Below are positions 7,867 to 15,362 of a stretch of DNA of 36,696 nt, one piece after another. Source of the DNA: JBQTJJ01 sp052387235 (GTDB taxonomy: Bacteria > Actinomycetota > Acidimicrobiia > Acidimicrobiales > GCA-2861595). A program made the position numbers and the translations under genes. The notes beneath the pieces were generated by a model. That model saw nothing but the letters and a program-made list of their open reading frames with translations. It ran no database searches and was not told where the DNA came from. The stretch lies in contig JBQTJJ010000086.1 in assembly GCA_052387235.1 (NCBI GenBank), positions 1 through 36,696 on the forward strand, written 5' to 3'. Within the stretch, counting starts at the first letter, position 1; every line of letters starts with the position of its first letter.

Positions 7867-10417
7867 GCAGCGGGCCCAGCCCGGCCGCCTCCCGGCCCCG
7901 CAGGGCCACCAGCACGTCCAGGCGCTCCAGGAGCTGGGAGACGGTGCGCTCGCGGCCCTGTACCGGGTGGGCCTCGAGGAAGGCCCGCACCCGGGCCGCC
8001 AGCTCGGGCGTGGAGAGGGACGTGATGCCGCCGAGGGCCCGCTCCTGCAGGCTCTCGGGCAGGCGGGCGGTGAGCTCGTCCCAGCGCTCCTCGAGGAGGG
8101 GCCACACCAGGGTGGCGCCGGCCCGGTTGGACAGGAGCAGGCTGAGCACGAAGGGGGCGTTCTGGGTCCGCACCGACGTGAGGGCGAGGTCGACGGTGCG
8201 CCGCACCAGGGCCTCGTCCTCGAAGCGGGCCAGGGCGTAGAGGTAGCGGACCTCCTCCTGGGGCGTGGTCGCGTCGCGGTGGCAGGCCAGGAAGGCCTCG
8301 TACTCGGCCGGCCCGCCGCCGGCCGCCACCACGGCCAGGGCCGCGCCCAGCACGTCGGCGTCCACCGGCGTGTCCGTGGCGGTGTGGGAGGCCGTGGCCA
8401 GGATGTCGGCGGCGGTGGCCCGCACGTCCCCGTCGGCTCCGAGCACGCCCAGGGTCACGATCAGGAGCGGGCGCAGGCGCGAGCGGCGCTCGTCCTCGCC
8501 GGCCGCCGGCGTCCATCCCAGCCCGTCGAAGACGGGGCGGGCCAGGGACCGCACGAAGGCCCGCAGGTCGTCGCGGCTGGCGTCGGGCACGATGCGGTCG
8601 AGCTCCACCAGCCCGTCGGCGATCACCTTCCACACGCTCGGGTCCTCGTCGGCCGCCAGCAGCTCCGCCGTCTCCACGAACGCCGACACCGGGGCCTCGG
8701 CCGCCAGCACCTGGGCCCAGGTGTCGCTGACCAGTCCCAGCCGCTCCACCGCGTCGAGCTGGTCGAGGTCGGCGATGAGCCGCTCCCGCAACCGGGAGCC
8801 GTAGGCCACGCGGTAGAAGCCCCAGCCCCGCTCGTTGACGACCACCCAGTCCACGGGGCCGCCCAGGTCGATCCCGGCGCCGCCCCCGTCGAGCACGAGC
8901 CGGCGGCGCACGATGCTGCCACCGACCGACGCCCGCAGCTGCACCGGCACCCGCCAGGCGGTCGCCTCGTCGTCGGCGGCCGGGAGGTAGCGGAAGCGGC
9001 GCTGGGACAGGGTCACGCCGGTGCCCTCGGCGGTGAGGCGGGCGGTGACCACCGGGAAGCCGCCCTGGAAGATCCACGAGTCCATGATCGAACGGGCCGG
9101 CTCGCCGGTGGCGGCCTCCACCGCGTCCCACAGGTCGCTGGTCTCGGTGTTGCCGTGGCTGTGCTCGGCGATGTAGCCGGAGATGCCCCGGCGGAACTCC
9201 TCCTCGCCCACGTAGCGCTCCAGCATGCGCAGGACGGCGGCGCCCTTCTGGTAGGTGAGGACGTCGAACATGCCCTCGGCCTCCTCCGGGCTCGCCACCG
9301 GGAACTCGATGGGCCGGGTGGCGCCGAGGGCGTCGACCACCATGGCGTCGTCCCGGCTCGTGCCGAACGTGACCCAGCGCCGCCACTCCGGCTTGTAGGC
9401 GTCGACGGCCAGCAGCTCCATGAACGTGGCGAAGGCCTCGTTGAGCCAGATCCCGTTCCACCACCGCATCGTGACCAGGTCGCCGAACCACATGTGGGCG
9501 ACCTCGTGGGCCACCACGTCGGCCACCCGCTCCAGCTCGGCCCGTGTGGCCCGTTCCGGGTCGATGAGCAGGAGCGTCTCGCGGAAGGTGACGGCGCCCA
9601 GGTTCTCCATGGCGCCCATGGCGAAGTCGGGCAGGGCGATCAGGTCGAGCTTGGAGCCGGGGTAGGGGAGGCCGAAGTAGCGGGAGAAGAAGGCGAGGGA
9701 GTGGGCCGCCACCTCCTGGGCGAAGCCGGCCAGGTGGGTCTTGCCCGGCACGCACACGGTGCGCAGGGGCGTGCCGCCGGCGTCGACGGGCTCGGTGGCC
9801 TCGAGCCGGCCGACGCAGAAGGCGACCAGGTAGGTGGACATGCGCATGGTGGGGGCGAACTCGTGCTGCACCCTCCCGTCGCCCAGCGGGGTGACCTCGA
9901 CCACCTCGGTGTTGGACACGGCGGTGAGTCCCTCGTCCACCACGAGGGTGGTGGTGAAGGTGGCCTTGCGGTCGGGCTCGTCCCAGCACGGGAAGGCCCG
10001 GCGGGCGTCGGTGGGCTCGAACTGGGTGGCGGCCAGGGCGTGCTGGACGCCGGCCGCATCGGTGTACGTGCTGCGGTAGACGCCGTGGAGCTTGTCGCTC
10101 AGCGCGCCCGAGAACGTGAGGTGCAGGGTGTGGGTGCCGGGCTCGACCTTCTCGGCCAGGCGGACCACCACCCGCTCGTCGGCCGTGATGAGCTGCGCCA
10201 CCCCGGGCAGGATCTCGCCGGTCCCGGCCACCAGCTCGGCGTCGTGGATCTGCAGGTCGGCGGCGTTGAGGACCACCTCGGCCGTGGGTTCGAGCACCCG
10301 CACCTGCACCCGCTCCTCGCCGGCGAAGGTGCCGCCGTCGAGGTCGACCGTGAAGGTCAGCTGGTAGTGCTCGGGCTCGATGGAGCGGGGGAGGCGGTGT
10401 GACCCCTCGGTCGACAT
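7832..10417 (-). CDS. M1-family aminopeptidase (second copy, ERAP/PepN-like)
   Basis: 861-residue cytosolic zinc aminopeptidase. GAMEN is at residues 268-272, the zinc motif HEVAH at 304-308 and the third ligand at Glu327 (NEAF), followed by an ERAP1_C-like helical domain to the C-terminus. It is complete, and only distantly similar to the first M1 enzyme at 1-2499 outside the catalytic core; its N-terminus (RLPRSIEPEHYQL) resembles the puromycin-sensitive/ERAP group. The ATG at 10417 is preceded by a TAGCCT box 8 nt upstream, predicting a leaderless mRNA. It is divergent from the PfkB kinase gene. The C-terminus overlaps the convergent repeat protein by 35 bp. Confidence 0.95.
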   Translation of the reverse strand: MSTEGSHRLPRSIEPEHYQLTFTVDLDGGTFAGEERVQVRVLEPTAEVVLNAADLQIHDAELVAGTGEILPGVAQLITADERVVVRLAEKVEPGTHTLHLTFSGALSDKLHGVYRSTYTDAAGVQHALAATQFEPTDARRAFPCWDEPDRKATFTTTLVVDEGLTAVSNTEVVEVTPLGDGRVQHEFAPTMRMSTYLVAFCVGRLEATEPVDAGGTPLRTVCVPGKTHLAGFAQEVAAHSLAFFSRYFGLPYPGSKLDLIALPDFAMGAMENLGAVTFRETLLLIDPERATRAELERVADVVAHEVAHMWFGDLVTMRWWNGIWLNEAFATFMELLAVDAYKPEWRRWVTFGTSRDDAMVVDALGATRPIEFPVASPEEAEGMFDVLTYQKGAAVLRMLERYVGEEEFRRGISGYIAEHSHGNTETSDLWDAVEAATGEPARSIMDSWIFQGGFPVVTARLTAEGTGVTLSQRRFRYLPAADDEATAWRVPVQLRASVGGSIVRRRLVLDGGGAGIDLGGPVDWVVVNERGWGFYRVAYGSRLRERLIADLDQLDAVERLGLVSDTWAQVLAAEAPVSAFVETAELLAADEDPSVWKVIADGLVELDRIVPDASRDDLRAFVRSLARPVFDGLGWTPAAGEDERRSRLRPLLIVTLGVLGADGDVRATAADILATASHTATDTPVDADVLGAALAVVAAGGGPAEYEAFLACHRDATTPQEEVRYLYALARFEDEALVRRTVDLALTSVRTQNAPFVLSLLLSNRAGATLVWPLLEERWDELTARLPESLQERALGGITSLSTPELAARVRAFLEAHPVQGRERTVSQLLERLDVLVALRGREAAGLGPLLRSRTSPPSAG

Positions 10418-10425
10418 GGACGCCG

Positions 10426-10443
10426 AGGCTACTCAGCTACGGT
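10426..10443. promoter_or_regulatory. Divergent pair of -10 boxes (aminopeptidase / PfkB kinase)
   Basis: The minus strand reads TAGCCT (10431 to 10426), ending 8 nt before the aminopeptidase ATG. The plus strand reads TACGGT (10438-10443), ending 6 nt before the kinase ATG at 10450. The two start codons are only 32 bp apart, so both mRNAs should be leaderless and the two polymerases would compete for the same stretch. No -35 elements are recognisable. Confidence 0.55.
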
Positions 10444-10449
10444 CGGGCG

Positions 10450-11442
10450 ATGGACCGCTCCGAGCTGGACGTGGTGGCCGTGGGCAGCGCCATCGTCGAC
10501 GTGCTGACCACCGCTACCGATGACGACCTCGAGGCCCGCGGCCTGGTGAAGGGCACGATGGCGCTGATGGACGCCGCCGCCGCCGACCGCCTCTACGCCG
10601 GCATGGGCCCCGGGGTGGAGGTGTCCGGGGGATCGGCCGCCAACACCGTGGCCGGCGTGGCGTCGTTCGGCGGGTCGGCCGCCTTCATCGGCAAGGTGCG
10701 CGACGACCAGCTGGGCCAGGTGTTCCTGCACGACATCCGGGCCGTCGGGGTCGAGTTCGCCACCCCGCCCGCCTCCTCGGGCCCGGCCACGGCCCGCTGC
10801 CTCGTGTTCGTCACCCCGGACGCCCAGCGCACCATGAACACCTACCTGGGCGCCGCCACCGGGCTGTCGGCGGACGACATCGACCCGGACGTGATCGCCC
10901 GGGCCCGGGTCACCTACCTGGAGGGGTACCTCTGGGACCCGCCCGAGGCCATCGACGCCCTCCGGCGGGCCATCACGCTGGCCCACGGCGCCGGCCGCCG
11001 GGTCGCGCTCAGCCTCTCCGACCCGTTCTGCGTCGACCGCCACCGCAGGGACTTCCTGCACCTGGTGGAGGAGGAGGTGGACGTGCTGTTCGCCAACGAG
11101 GCCGAGATCCTCCGGCTGTTCGAGGTCGGCACCCTCGACGCGGCGCTGGGCGCGCTGCGCACCCGCCGGCCGCTGGTGGCGGCGGTGACGCGGGGCCCGC
11201 TGGGCTCGGTGGTGGTGTCGGGCGACACCGTGGTCGAGTCGCCGGCCGCGCCCGTCGACGAGGTGGTGGACACCACCGGCGCCGGCGACCTCTACGCCGC
11301 CGGCTTCCTCCACGGCCTCACCACCGGCGCCGGCCTGGCCCGCTGCGCCGAGCTGGGCGGCCTGGCCGCGGCCGAGGTCATCTCCCACATCGGCGCCCGG
11401 CCCCGGGTCCCCCTCGCCACCCTGGTGGCCCAGCCCGCCTGA
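10450..11442 (+). CDS. PfkB-family carbohydrate/nucleoside kinase (adenosine kinase-like)
   Basis: 330-residue ribokinase-fold kinase. Seen are the N-terminal VVAVGSAIVD strand, the substrate-binding GGSAANTVAGVASFGG segment, and the C-terminal PfkB signature DTTGAGDLYAAGFLHG with the catalytic Asp and anion hole. The long N-terminal lid and the sequence around SGGSAANT resemble bacterial adenosine kinase-like members (PfkB group), which phosphorylate nucleosides or sugars with ATP; the exact substrate is uncertain. The ATG at 10450 is preferred over further-upstream starts because the homologous strand begins just after it and a TACGGT box lies 6 nt before it. It ends in a convergent arrangement with the unknown gene at 11474-12085. 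Confidence 0.88.
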   Translation: MDRSELDVVAVGSAIVDVLTTATDDDLEARGLVKGTMALMDAAAADRLYAGMGPGVEVSGGSAANTVAGVASFGGSAAFIGKVRDDQLGQVFLHDIRAVGVEFATPPASSGPATARCLVFVTPDAQRTMNTYLGAATGLSADDIDPDVIARARVTYLEGYLWDPPEAIDALRRAITLAHGAGRRVALSLSDPFCVDRHRRDFLHLVEEEVDVLFANEAEILRLFEVGTLDAALGALRTRRPLVAAVTRGPLGSVVVSGDTVVESPAAPVDEVVDTTGAGDLYAAGFLHGLTTGAGLARCAELGGLAAAEVISHIGARPRVPLATLVAQPA

Positions 11443-11477
11443 CCCGCCGGACCCGCCGGACGGCCCGGAAGGGTCAG
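11439..11477. terminator. Inverted repeat spanning two convergent stop codons
   Basis: CTGACCC (11439-11445) and GGGTCAG (11471-11477) are perfect 7-bp complements, with a GC-rich loop that can pair further. Each arm contains the stop codon of one convergent gene. The position suits a bidirectional terminator. No T-run is present. Confidence 0.4.
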
Positions 11478-12085
11478 CGCAGGCCGCCCTCCTCGAACTC
11501 GGGGGGCACGAAGGCCAGGTCGAGGTCGGCCAGGTGCACCAGGCTGGAGGCGACCCAGGTCCCGAGCGGGCCCAGGTGGGCGTCGAGGCGGGCCGTGTCC
11601 TCCAGGACGTCGACGCTCAGGTGGGCGATGCCGGCGTACGAGACCTCGACCGCGTACTGGGAGGCGCCGGTGGCCTCGTCGAAGTGCTGCTCCACCGACG
11701 GGCTGTCCCGCTCCAGCGGGTCGCCGAGCACCTCGGGGCCGTGTGCGGGGAGGGCGGCCAGGACGGTGGCGGGATCGGGCTGGCGGGCCAGGCGCTGGAT
11801 GCGCAGCACGATCTCGATGTCGATCTCGGGCGGGTCGTCCCCGGTGTCGCCCACCTTCCAGGAGCGGTAGGACGCCTGGCTCCACGTGGACCAGTCGAAG
11901 GCGATCTCGGCCTGGACCCGGGGCGGGACCCCCTCGAAGGGCAGCGTGTACGACGTCTCCCACGACACGTCCCCCAGCAGGATGTCCATCTGGAACCGCT
12001 CCTCGAGGGCGTGGCGCTCGAGCAGGGCGCCCTCGAGGCCTCTCCGGAGGGCGGCGATCGCCTCCACGAGCACGTGGTCGAGCAT
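11474..12085 (-). CDS. Protein of unknown function, 203 residues
   Basis: I do not recognise a family. The protein is soluble and acidic with no signal peptide, membrane segment or cysteine motif. It opens with a short helix (MLDHVLVEAIAALRRGLEG) and then alternates beta-strand-like stretches (MDILLGDVSWETSYTLPF, RVQAEIAFDWSTWSQASYRSW) with charged helices. The codon pattern (strong G/C third positions) and a leaderless-type TAGCCT box 8 nt before the ATG support that it is real. It is divergent from the phosphodiesterase gene, with a shared -10 element, and convergent with the kinase gene. A role connected to either neighbour is possible but not shown by sequence. Confidence 0.75.
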   Translation of the reverse strand: MLDHVLVEAIAALRRGLEGALLERHALEERFQMDILLGDVSWETSYTLPFEGVPPRVQAEIAFDWSTWSQASYRSWKVGDTGDDPPEIDIEIVLRIQRLARQPDPATVLAALPAHGPEVLGDPLERDSPSVEQHFDEATGASQYAVEVSYAGIAHLSVDVLEDTARLDAHLGPLGTWVASSLVHLADLDLAFVPPEFEEGGLR

Positions 12086-12093
12086 GCAGGTCG

Positions 12094-12103
12094 AGGCTAC
12101 CGT
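12094..12103. promoter_or_regulatory. Back-to-back -10 element, two leaderless divergent genes
   Basis: The ten bases AGGCTACCGT contain TACCGT on the plus strand (12098-12103) and TAGCCT on the minus strand (12099-12094); the two hexamers share the central TA. Each ends 8 nt before an ATG (12112 plus, 12085 minus). The 26-bp intergenic region has no room for separate promoters, so one melting site probably serves both directions. Confidence 0.55.
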
Positions 12104-12111
12104 CCCGCACG

Positions 12112-12951
12112 ATGGACAACCGCTGGCTCGGCCGCCCGGTGCTCAACTACGCCCACCAGGGCGGGGCCCGGGAGGGGCCGTCCAGCACCCTCCTCGCCAT
12201 GCGCCGGGCCGTGGCGGCCGGGGCCCACGCCATCGAGCTCGACGTCCACGCCACCGCCGACCGCCGGCTGGTGGTGTGCCACGACGCCACCGTCGACCGC
12301 ACCACCGACGGCACCGGGCGCATCGCCCACCTCACCCTGGCCGAGGTCCAGGCCCTGGACAACGCCTACTGGTGGGTCCCCGGGCAGGTGGTGGACCACT
12401 CGGCCGGCGACTACCCGCTGCGGGGCCGGGCGCCGGGCGACCCGGACCTGCGCATCCCGCTGCTGGCCGAGGTGCTGGAGGCGTTCCCCGGCACGGTCCT
12501 CAACCTCGACATCAAGGAGACGGCGCCCGAGGTGGAGCCCTACGAGGAGCTGCTGGCCGCCGTGCTGCGCGAGCACGGCCGCACCGACGACGTGATCGTG
12601 GCGTCGTTCTCCGACGCCGCCACCGCCGCCTTCTCGGCCGCCGCCCCCGAGGTCAGCACCGCAGCCGGCACCGAGGCCACCGCCGCGTTCTACTTCGCCG
12701 TGCTGGAGGGGCGGGCGCCGCCCCCGTCGCGCCACCACGCCCTGCAGGTGCCGCCCGAGTTCGGCGGCGTGCAGGTGGTGGACGAGCGGTTCGTGGCCGC
12801 GGCCCACGACGCCGGCCTGGCGGTGCACGTGTGGACCGTGGACGAGGCGGCGCAGATGGAGGCCCTCCTCGCCATCGGCGTGGACGGGATCATGACGGAC
12901 CGGCCGAGCGTGCTGGCCGCGGTGCTGGCGGGAGCCGGGGCGCCGGGCTGA
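12112..12951 (+). CDS. Glycerophosphodiester phosphodiesterase family protein
   Basis: 279-residue TIM-barrel phosphodiesterase that would release glycerol-3-phosphate from deacylated phospholipids. Family marks are the N-terminal YAHQGG with the catalytic His, AIELDVHATADRRLVVCHDATVDRTTDGTG with metal ligands and the second catalytic His, LNLDIKE, and the C-terminal VHVWTVDE and GVDGIMTDRPS. The usual H-R-G is H-Q-G here and the P-E-N-T motif reads G-P-S-S-T, a variant I associate with actinobacterial members. No signal peptide, so it is likely cytosolic. The ATG is chosen from the -10 box 8 nt upstream; a longer reading upstream would overlap the divergent gene. Confidence 0.87.
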   Translation: MDNRWLGRPVLNYAHQGGAREGPSSTLLAMRRAVAAGAHAIELDVHATADRRLVVCHDATVDRTTDGTGRIAHLTLAEVQALDNAYWWVPGQVVDHSAGDYPLRGRAPGDPDLRIPLLAEVLEAFPGTVLNLDIKETAPEVEPYEELLAAVLREHGRTDDVIVASFSDAATAAFSAAAPEVSTAAGTEATAAFYFAVLEGRAPPPSRHHALQVPPEFGGVQVVDERFVAAAHDAGLAVHVWTVDEAAQMEALLAIGVDGIMTDRPSVLAAVLAGAGAPG

Positions 12952-12969
12952 CGGGCTCCCCGCCGGGGT

Positions 12970-13050
12970 TCAGCGGCCGGCGTTGGGCCGCTTGCCGTGG
13001 TTCGCCTTCTTGGTGGCACGCTGCTTACGCTTGCTGGTCTTTTTCGACAT
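12970..13050 (-). CDS. Large-subunit ribosomal protein bL37 (26 residues)
   Basis: Tiny, strongly basic protein: about half of its 26 residues are Lys or Arg, and it ends KKANHGKRPNAGR. The block KANHGKRPNA matches, as I recall it, the C-terminus of the 24-residue mycobacterial ribosomal protein bL37, which sits in 23S rRNA of actinobacterial 50S subunits. The reading frame runs ATG to TGA and is easily missed by gene callers because of its size. A TACGGT box ends 10 nt upstream of the ATG. It lies convergent with the phosphodiesterase (18 bp apart) and divergent from ychF, which encodes a ribosome-associated ATPase. Confidence 0.88.
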   Translation of the reverse strand: MSKKTSKRKQRATKKANHGKRPNAGR

Positions 13051-13060
13051 GGCCCGGAGC

Positions 13061-13083
13061 ACCGTAGTGGCCGGCGGTAGCCT
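13061..13083. promoter_or_regulatory. Divergent -10 boxes of bL37 and ychF
   Basis: Minus-strand TACGGT (13066 to 13061) ends 10 nt before the bL37 ATG. Plus-strand TAGCCT (13078-13083) ends 7 nt before the ychF ATG. The whole intergenic gap is 40 bp. The ychF message should be leaderless; bL37 may have a leader of a few bases. Confidence 0.5.
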
Positions 13084-13090
13084 CCGCCCA

Positions 13091-14173
13091 ATGGAGCGCC
13101 TCGGGATCGTCGGCCTGCCGAACGCCGGCAAGTCGGCGCTGTTCAACGCCCTCACCGGCGGATCGGCCCTGGTGGCGCCCCATCCGTTCTCCACCACCGA
13201 GACCAACGTGGGCGTGGCCCAGGTGCCGGACCACCGCCTCACCGCCCTGTCGGCCATGTCGAGGAGCAGGAAGACGGTGCCCACCACCGTGGAGTTCGTC
13301 GACGTGGCCGGGCTCACGACCGGGTCGTCGTCGGGCGAGGGCATGGGCAACCGGTTCCTGGCCGGCATCAGGGAGACCGACGCCCTTTGCCTCGTCCTGC
13401 GGGCCTTCCCGGACGACTCGGTGGTGGGCGGCTCCGACCCGCTGGAGGACCTCGAGGTCCTGGAGCTGGAGCTGGTGCTGGCCGACGAGGCGGCGGTGGA
13501 GGGCCTGGTCGGCCGGCGGCGGCGGGCGGCCAAGGGCGACGCCTCGCTGGCGGGTGAGGTGGCGGCGCTGGAGGCCGCCCTCGCGATCCTCCAGGGCGGC
13601 CGCCCCCTGTACCGGGCCGGGGCCGAGCTGGCCAAGGAGCACCGGGCCGCCCTGCGGCCCTTCACCCTGCTCACCGACAAGGCGGTGCTGGCCGTGGTGA
13701 ACCTGGGCGAGGACGACGTGGCCGAGCCCGGCGCGGTGGTGAAGCCGGTGGCCGACGCCCTGGGCTCGGCCGCCGACGTCCTGGGCGTCAGCGTGCAGCT
13801 GGAGGCGGAGGCGGCCCGCCTCGACCCGGCCGAGCGGGCCGAGCTGCTGGAGGGCCTGGGCCTGGGCGAGGGGGCGCTGGCCCGGGTGGCCCGCAGCGCG
13901 TACCACCTGCTGGGCCGGCGGACGTTCCTCACCACCGGCGACAAGGAGTCGCGGGCCTGGACGTTCCGCGCCGGCGCCCACGCCCCGGAGTGCGCGGGCG
14001 TGATCCACTCCGACCTGCAGCGCGGGTTCATCCGGGCCGAGGTCATCCACTGGGACGAGCTGCTGGAGCTGGGGTCGTGGAACGCGGCGAAGGACGCGGG
14101 CCGGCTCCGGGTGGAGGGCAAGGACTACGAGGTCCTCGACGGTGACGTGCTCGAGATCCGCTTCAACGTGTGA
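13091..14173 (+). CDS. ychF: Redox-regulated ribosome-binding ATPase YchF (Obg family)
   Basis: 360-residue P-loop NTPase of the Obg/YchF group, which prefers ATP and binds ribosomes. Seen are G1 GLPNAGKS with the Asn typical of YchF, G2/T in HPFSTTETNVGV, G3 DVAGL, the family insertion of coiled-coil character around residues 120-200, and a C-terminal TGS-type domain (SRAWTFRAGAHAPECAGVIHSDLQRGFIRAEVI). The G4 position reads NLGEDD rather than the common N-V-x-E. Length is normal. Start ATG is set by a TAGCCT box 7 nt upstream. A DUF192 gene follows 9 nt downstream, then rsmI, probably one transcript. Confidence 0.95.
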   Translation: MERLGIVGLPNAGKSALFNALTGGSALVAPHPFSTTETNVGVAQVPDHRLTALSAMSRSRKTVPTTVEFVDVAGLTTGSSSGEGMGNRFLAGIRETDALCLVLRAFPDDSVVGGSDPLEDLEVLELELVLADEAAVEGLVGRRRRAAKGDASLAGEVAALEAALAILQGGRPLYRAGAELAKEHRAALRPFTLLTDKAVLAVVNLGEDDVAEPGAVVKPVADALGSAADVLGVSVQLEAEAARLDPAERAELLEGLGLGEGALARVARSAYHLLGRRTFLTTGDKESRAWTFRAGAHAPECAGVIHSDLQRGFIRAEVIHWDELLELGSWNAAKDAGRLRVEGKDYEVLDGDVLEIRFNV

Positions 14174-14182
14174 GATGGCCTG

Positions 14183-14518
14183 ATGCCGTGGCTCTTGCGC
14201 GACGGTGAGGTGCTGGCCGCCCTCGAGGTGGCCGAGGGGTTCTCGGGCCGGGGCCGGGGCCTGCTCGGCCGCGACGGCCTGGAGGGGGCCATGCTCATCA
14301 AGCCGGCCCGCTCCGTGCACACCCTCGGCATGCGGTTCCCGATCGACGTGGCCTTCTGCGACCGCGACATGACCGTCGTCGACACGGTGTGCATGGGCCG
14401 CCACCGGATCGGGCGGCCCCGGCTCCGGGCCCGCTGCGTGATCGAGGCCGAGGCCGGCGCCTTCGAGCGGTGGACCCTGCGCCGGGGCGACCGGCTGGAG
14501 ATCAAGGGTGACGCCTGA
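14183..14518 (+). CDS. DUF192 family protein
   Basis: 111-residue member of the DUF192 family, small beta-barrel proteins of unknown biochemical role. Typical motifs are R-G-L-L-G-R (here GRGRGLLGRDGLEGAMLI), VHTLGMRFPIDVAFCD, and the C-terminal GDRLEIKG. Many relatives are exported, but this one has no signal peptide. It starts 9 nt after the ychF stop and overlaps rsmI by 11 bp, so it is translated as part of the ychF-DUF192-rsmI unit. Confidence 0.86.
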   Translation: MPWLLRDGEVLAALEVAEGFSGRGRGLLGRDGLEGAMLIKPARSVHTLGMRFPIDVAFCDRDMTVVDTVCMGRHRIGRPRLRARCVIEAEAGAFERWTLRRGDRLEIKGDA

Positions 14519-15362
14519 GCAGTCGCCGGGTCCCGCCCTGGTGGTGGTGGGCACCCCCATCGGCAACCTGGGCGACCTGAGCGCCCGGGCGAGGGAGGCG
14601 CTCGAGGGCGCAGACGTGGTGGCGTGCGAGGACACCCGCCGCACCCGCGCCCTGCTCACCGCCACCGGGATCTCGGGCAAGCGGCTGCTGGCCGTGCACG
14701 AGCACAACGAGGCCGAGCAGGCCGAGCGGATCGTGGGCCTGCTGGGCGAGGGCCGGCGCGTGGCCCTGGTCACCGACGCCGGCATGCCGGGTGTCTCCGA
14801 CCCCGGCCAGCGGGTGGTGGCGGCGGCGGCCGGCGCCGGTCACCCGGTGGTGGTGGTGCCGGGCCCGTCGGCCCTGGTGGCGGCGCTGGTGGCCAGCGGG
14901 CTGGCGTCGGACCGCTTCGTGTTCGAGGGCTTCCTGCCCCGGAAGGGCCCGGCCCGCCGCCGGCGCCTGGCCGCCCTGGCCGGCGACGAGCGCACGGTGG
15001 TGCTCTACGAGGCCCCGCACCGCATGGTGGCGACCATCGACGACCTGGCCGCCGCCTGCGGGCCGGAGCGGGAGGTGGCGCTGGCCCGCGAGCTCACCAA
15101 GGTCCACGAGGAGGTGTGGCGGGGCACCCTGGGCCGAGCCGCCGACCATCTGGCGGCGCGGGCGCCGCGCGGCGAGTACGTGATCGTGGTGGCGGGCGCG
15201 CCGGAGCCGCCGGCGGCCACGGACGAGGAGATCGAGGGGGCGCTAGCCGCCCGCCTGCGGGCGGGCGACGACCAGCGCAGCGCAGTGGCGGCGGTGGCGG
15301 GCGAGCTAGAAGTCGGCAAGCGCCGGGTCTACGAGCTTGCCCTCCGCCTTCGAGGTGCCTAG
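14508..15362 (+). CDS. rsmI: 16S rRNA (cytidine(1402)-2'-O)-methyltransferase RsmI
   Basis: 284-residue SAM-dependent tetrapyrrole-methylase-fold enzyme that 2'-O-methylates C1402 in the ribosomal P site. Family marks: VVVGTPIGNLGDLSARA at the N-terminus, ACEDTRRTRALL, VTDAGMPGVSDPG, VVPGPSALVAALVASGL, FEGFLPRKG, YEAPHR, and ARELTKVHEEVWRG. GTG start overlaps the DUF192 gene by 11 bp. Its last 57 bp overlap the convergent AbrB-type gene, an unusually deep overlap in which the RsmI C-terminus KRRVYELALRLRGA shares DNA with the regulator's C-terminal tail. Confidence 0.95.
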   Translation: MTPEQSPGPALVVVGTPIGNLGDLSARAREALEGADVVACEDTRRTRALLTATGISGKRLLAVHEHNEAEQAERIVGLLGEGRRVALVTDAGMPGVSDPGQRVVAAAAGAGHPVVVVPGPSALVAALVASGLASDRFVFEGFLPRKGPARRRRLAALAGDERTVVLYEAPHRMVATIDDLAAACGPEREVALARELTKVHEEVWRGTLGRAADHLAARAPRGEYVIVVAGAPEPPAATDEEIEGALAARLRAGDDQRSAVAAVAGELEVGKRRVYELALRLRGA

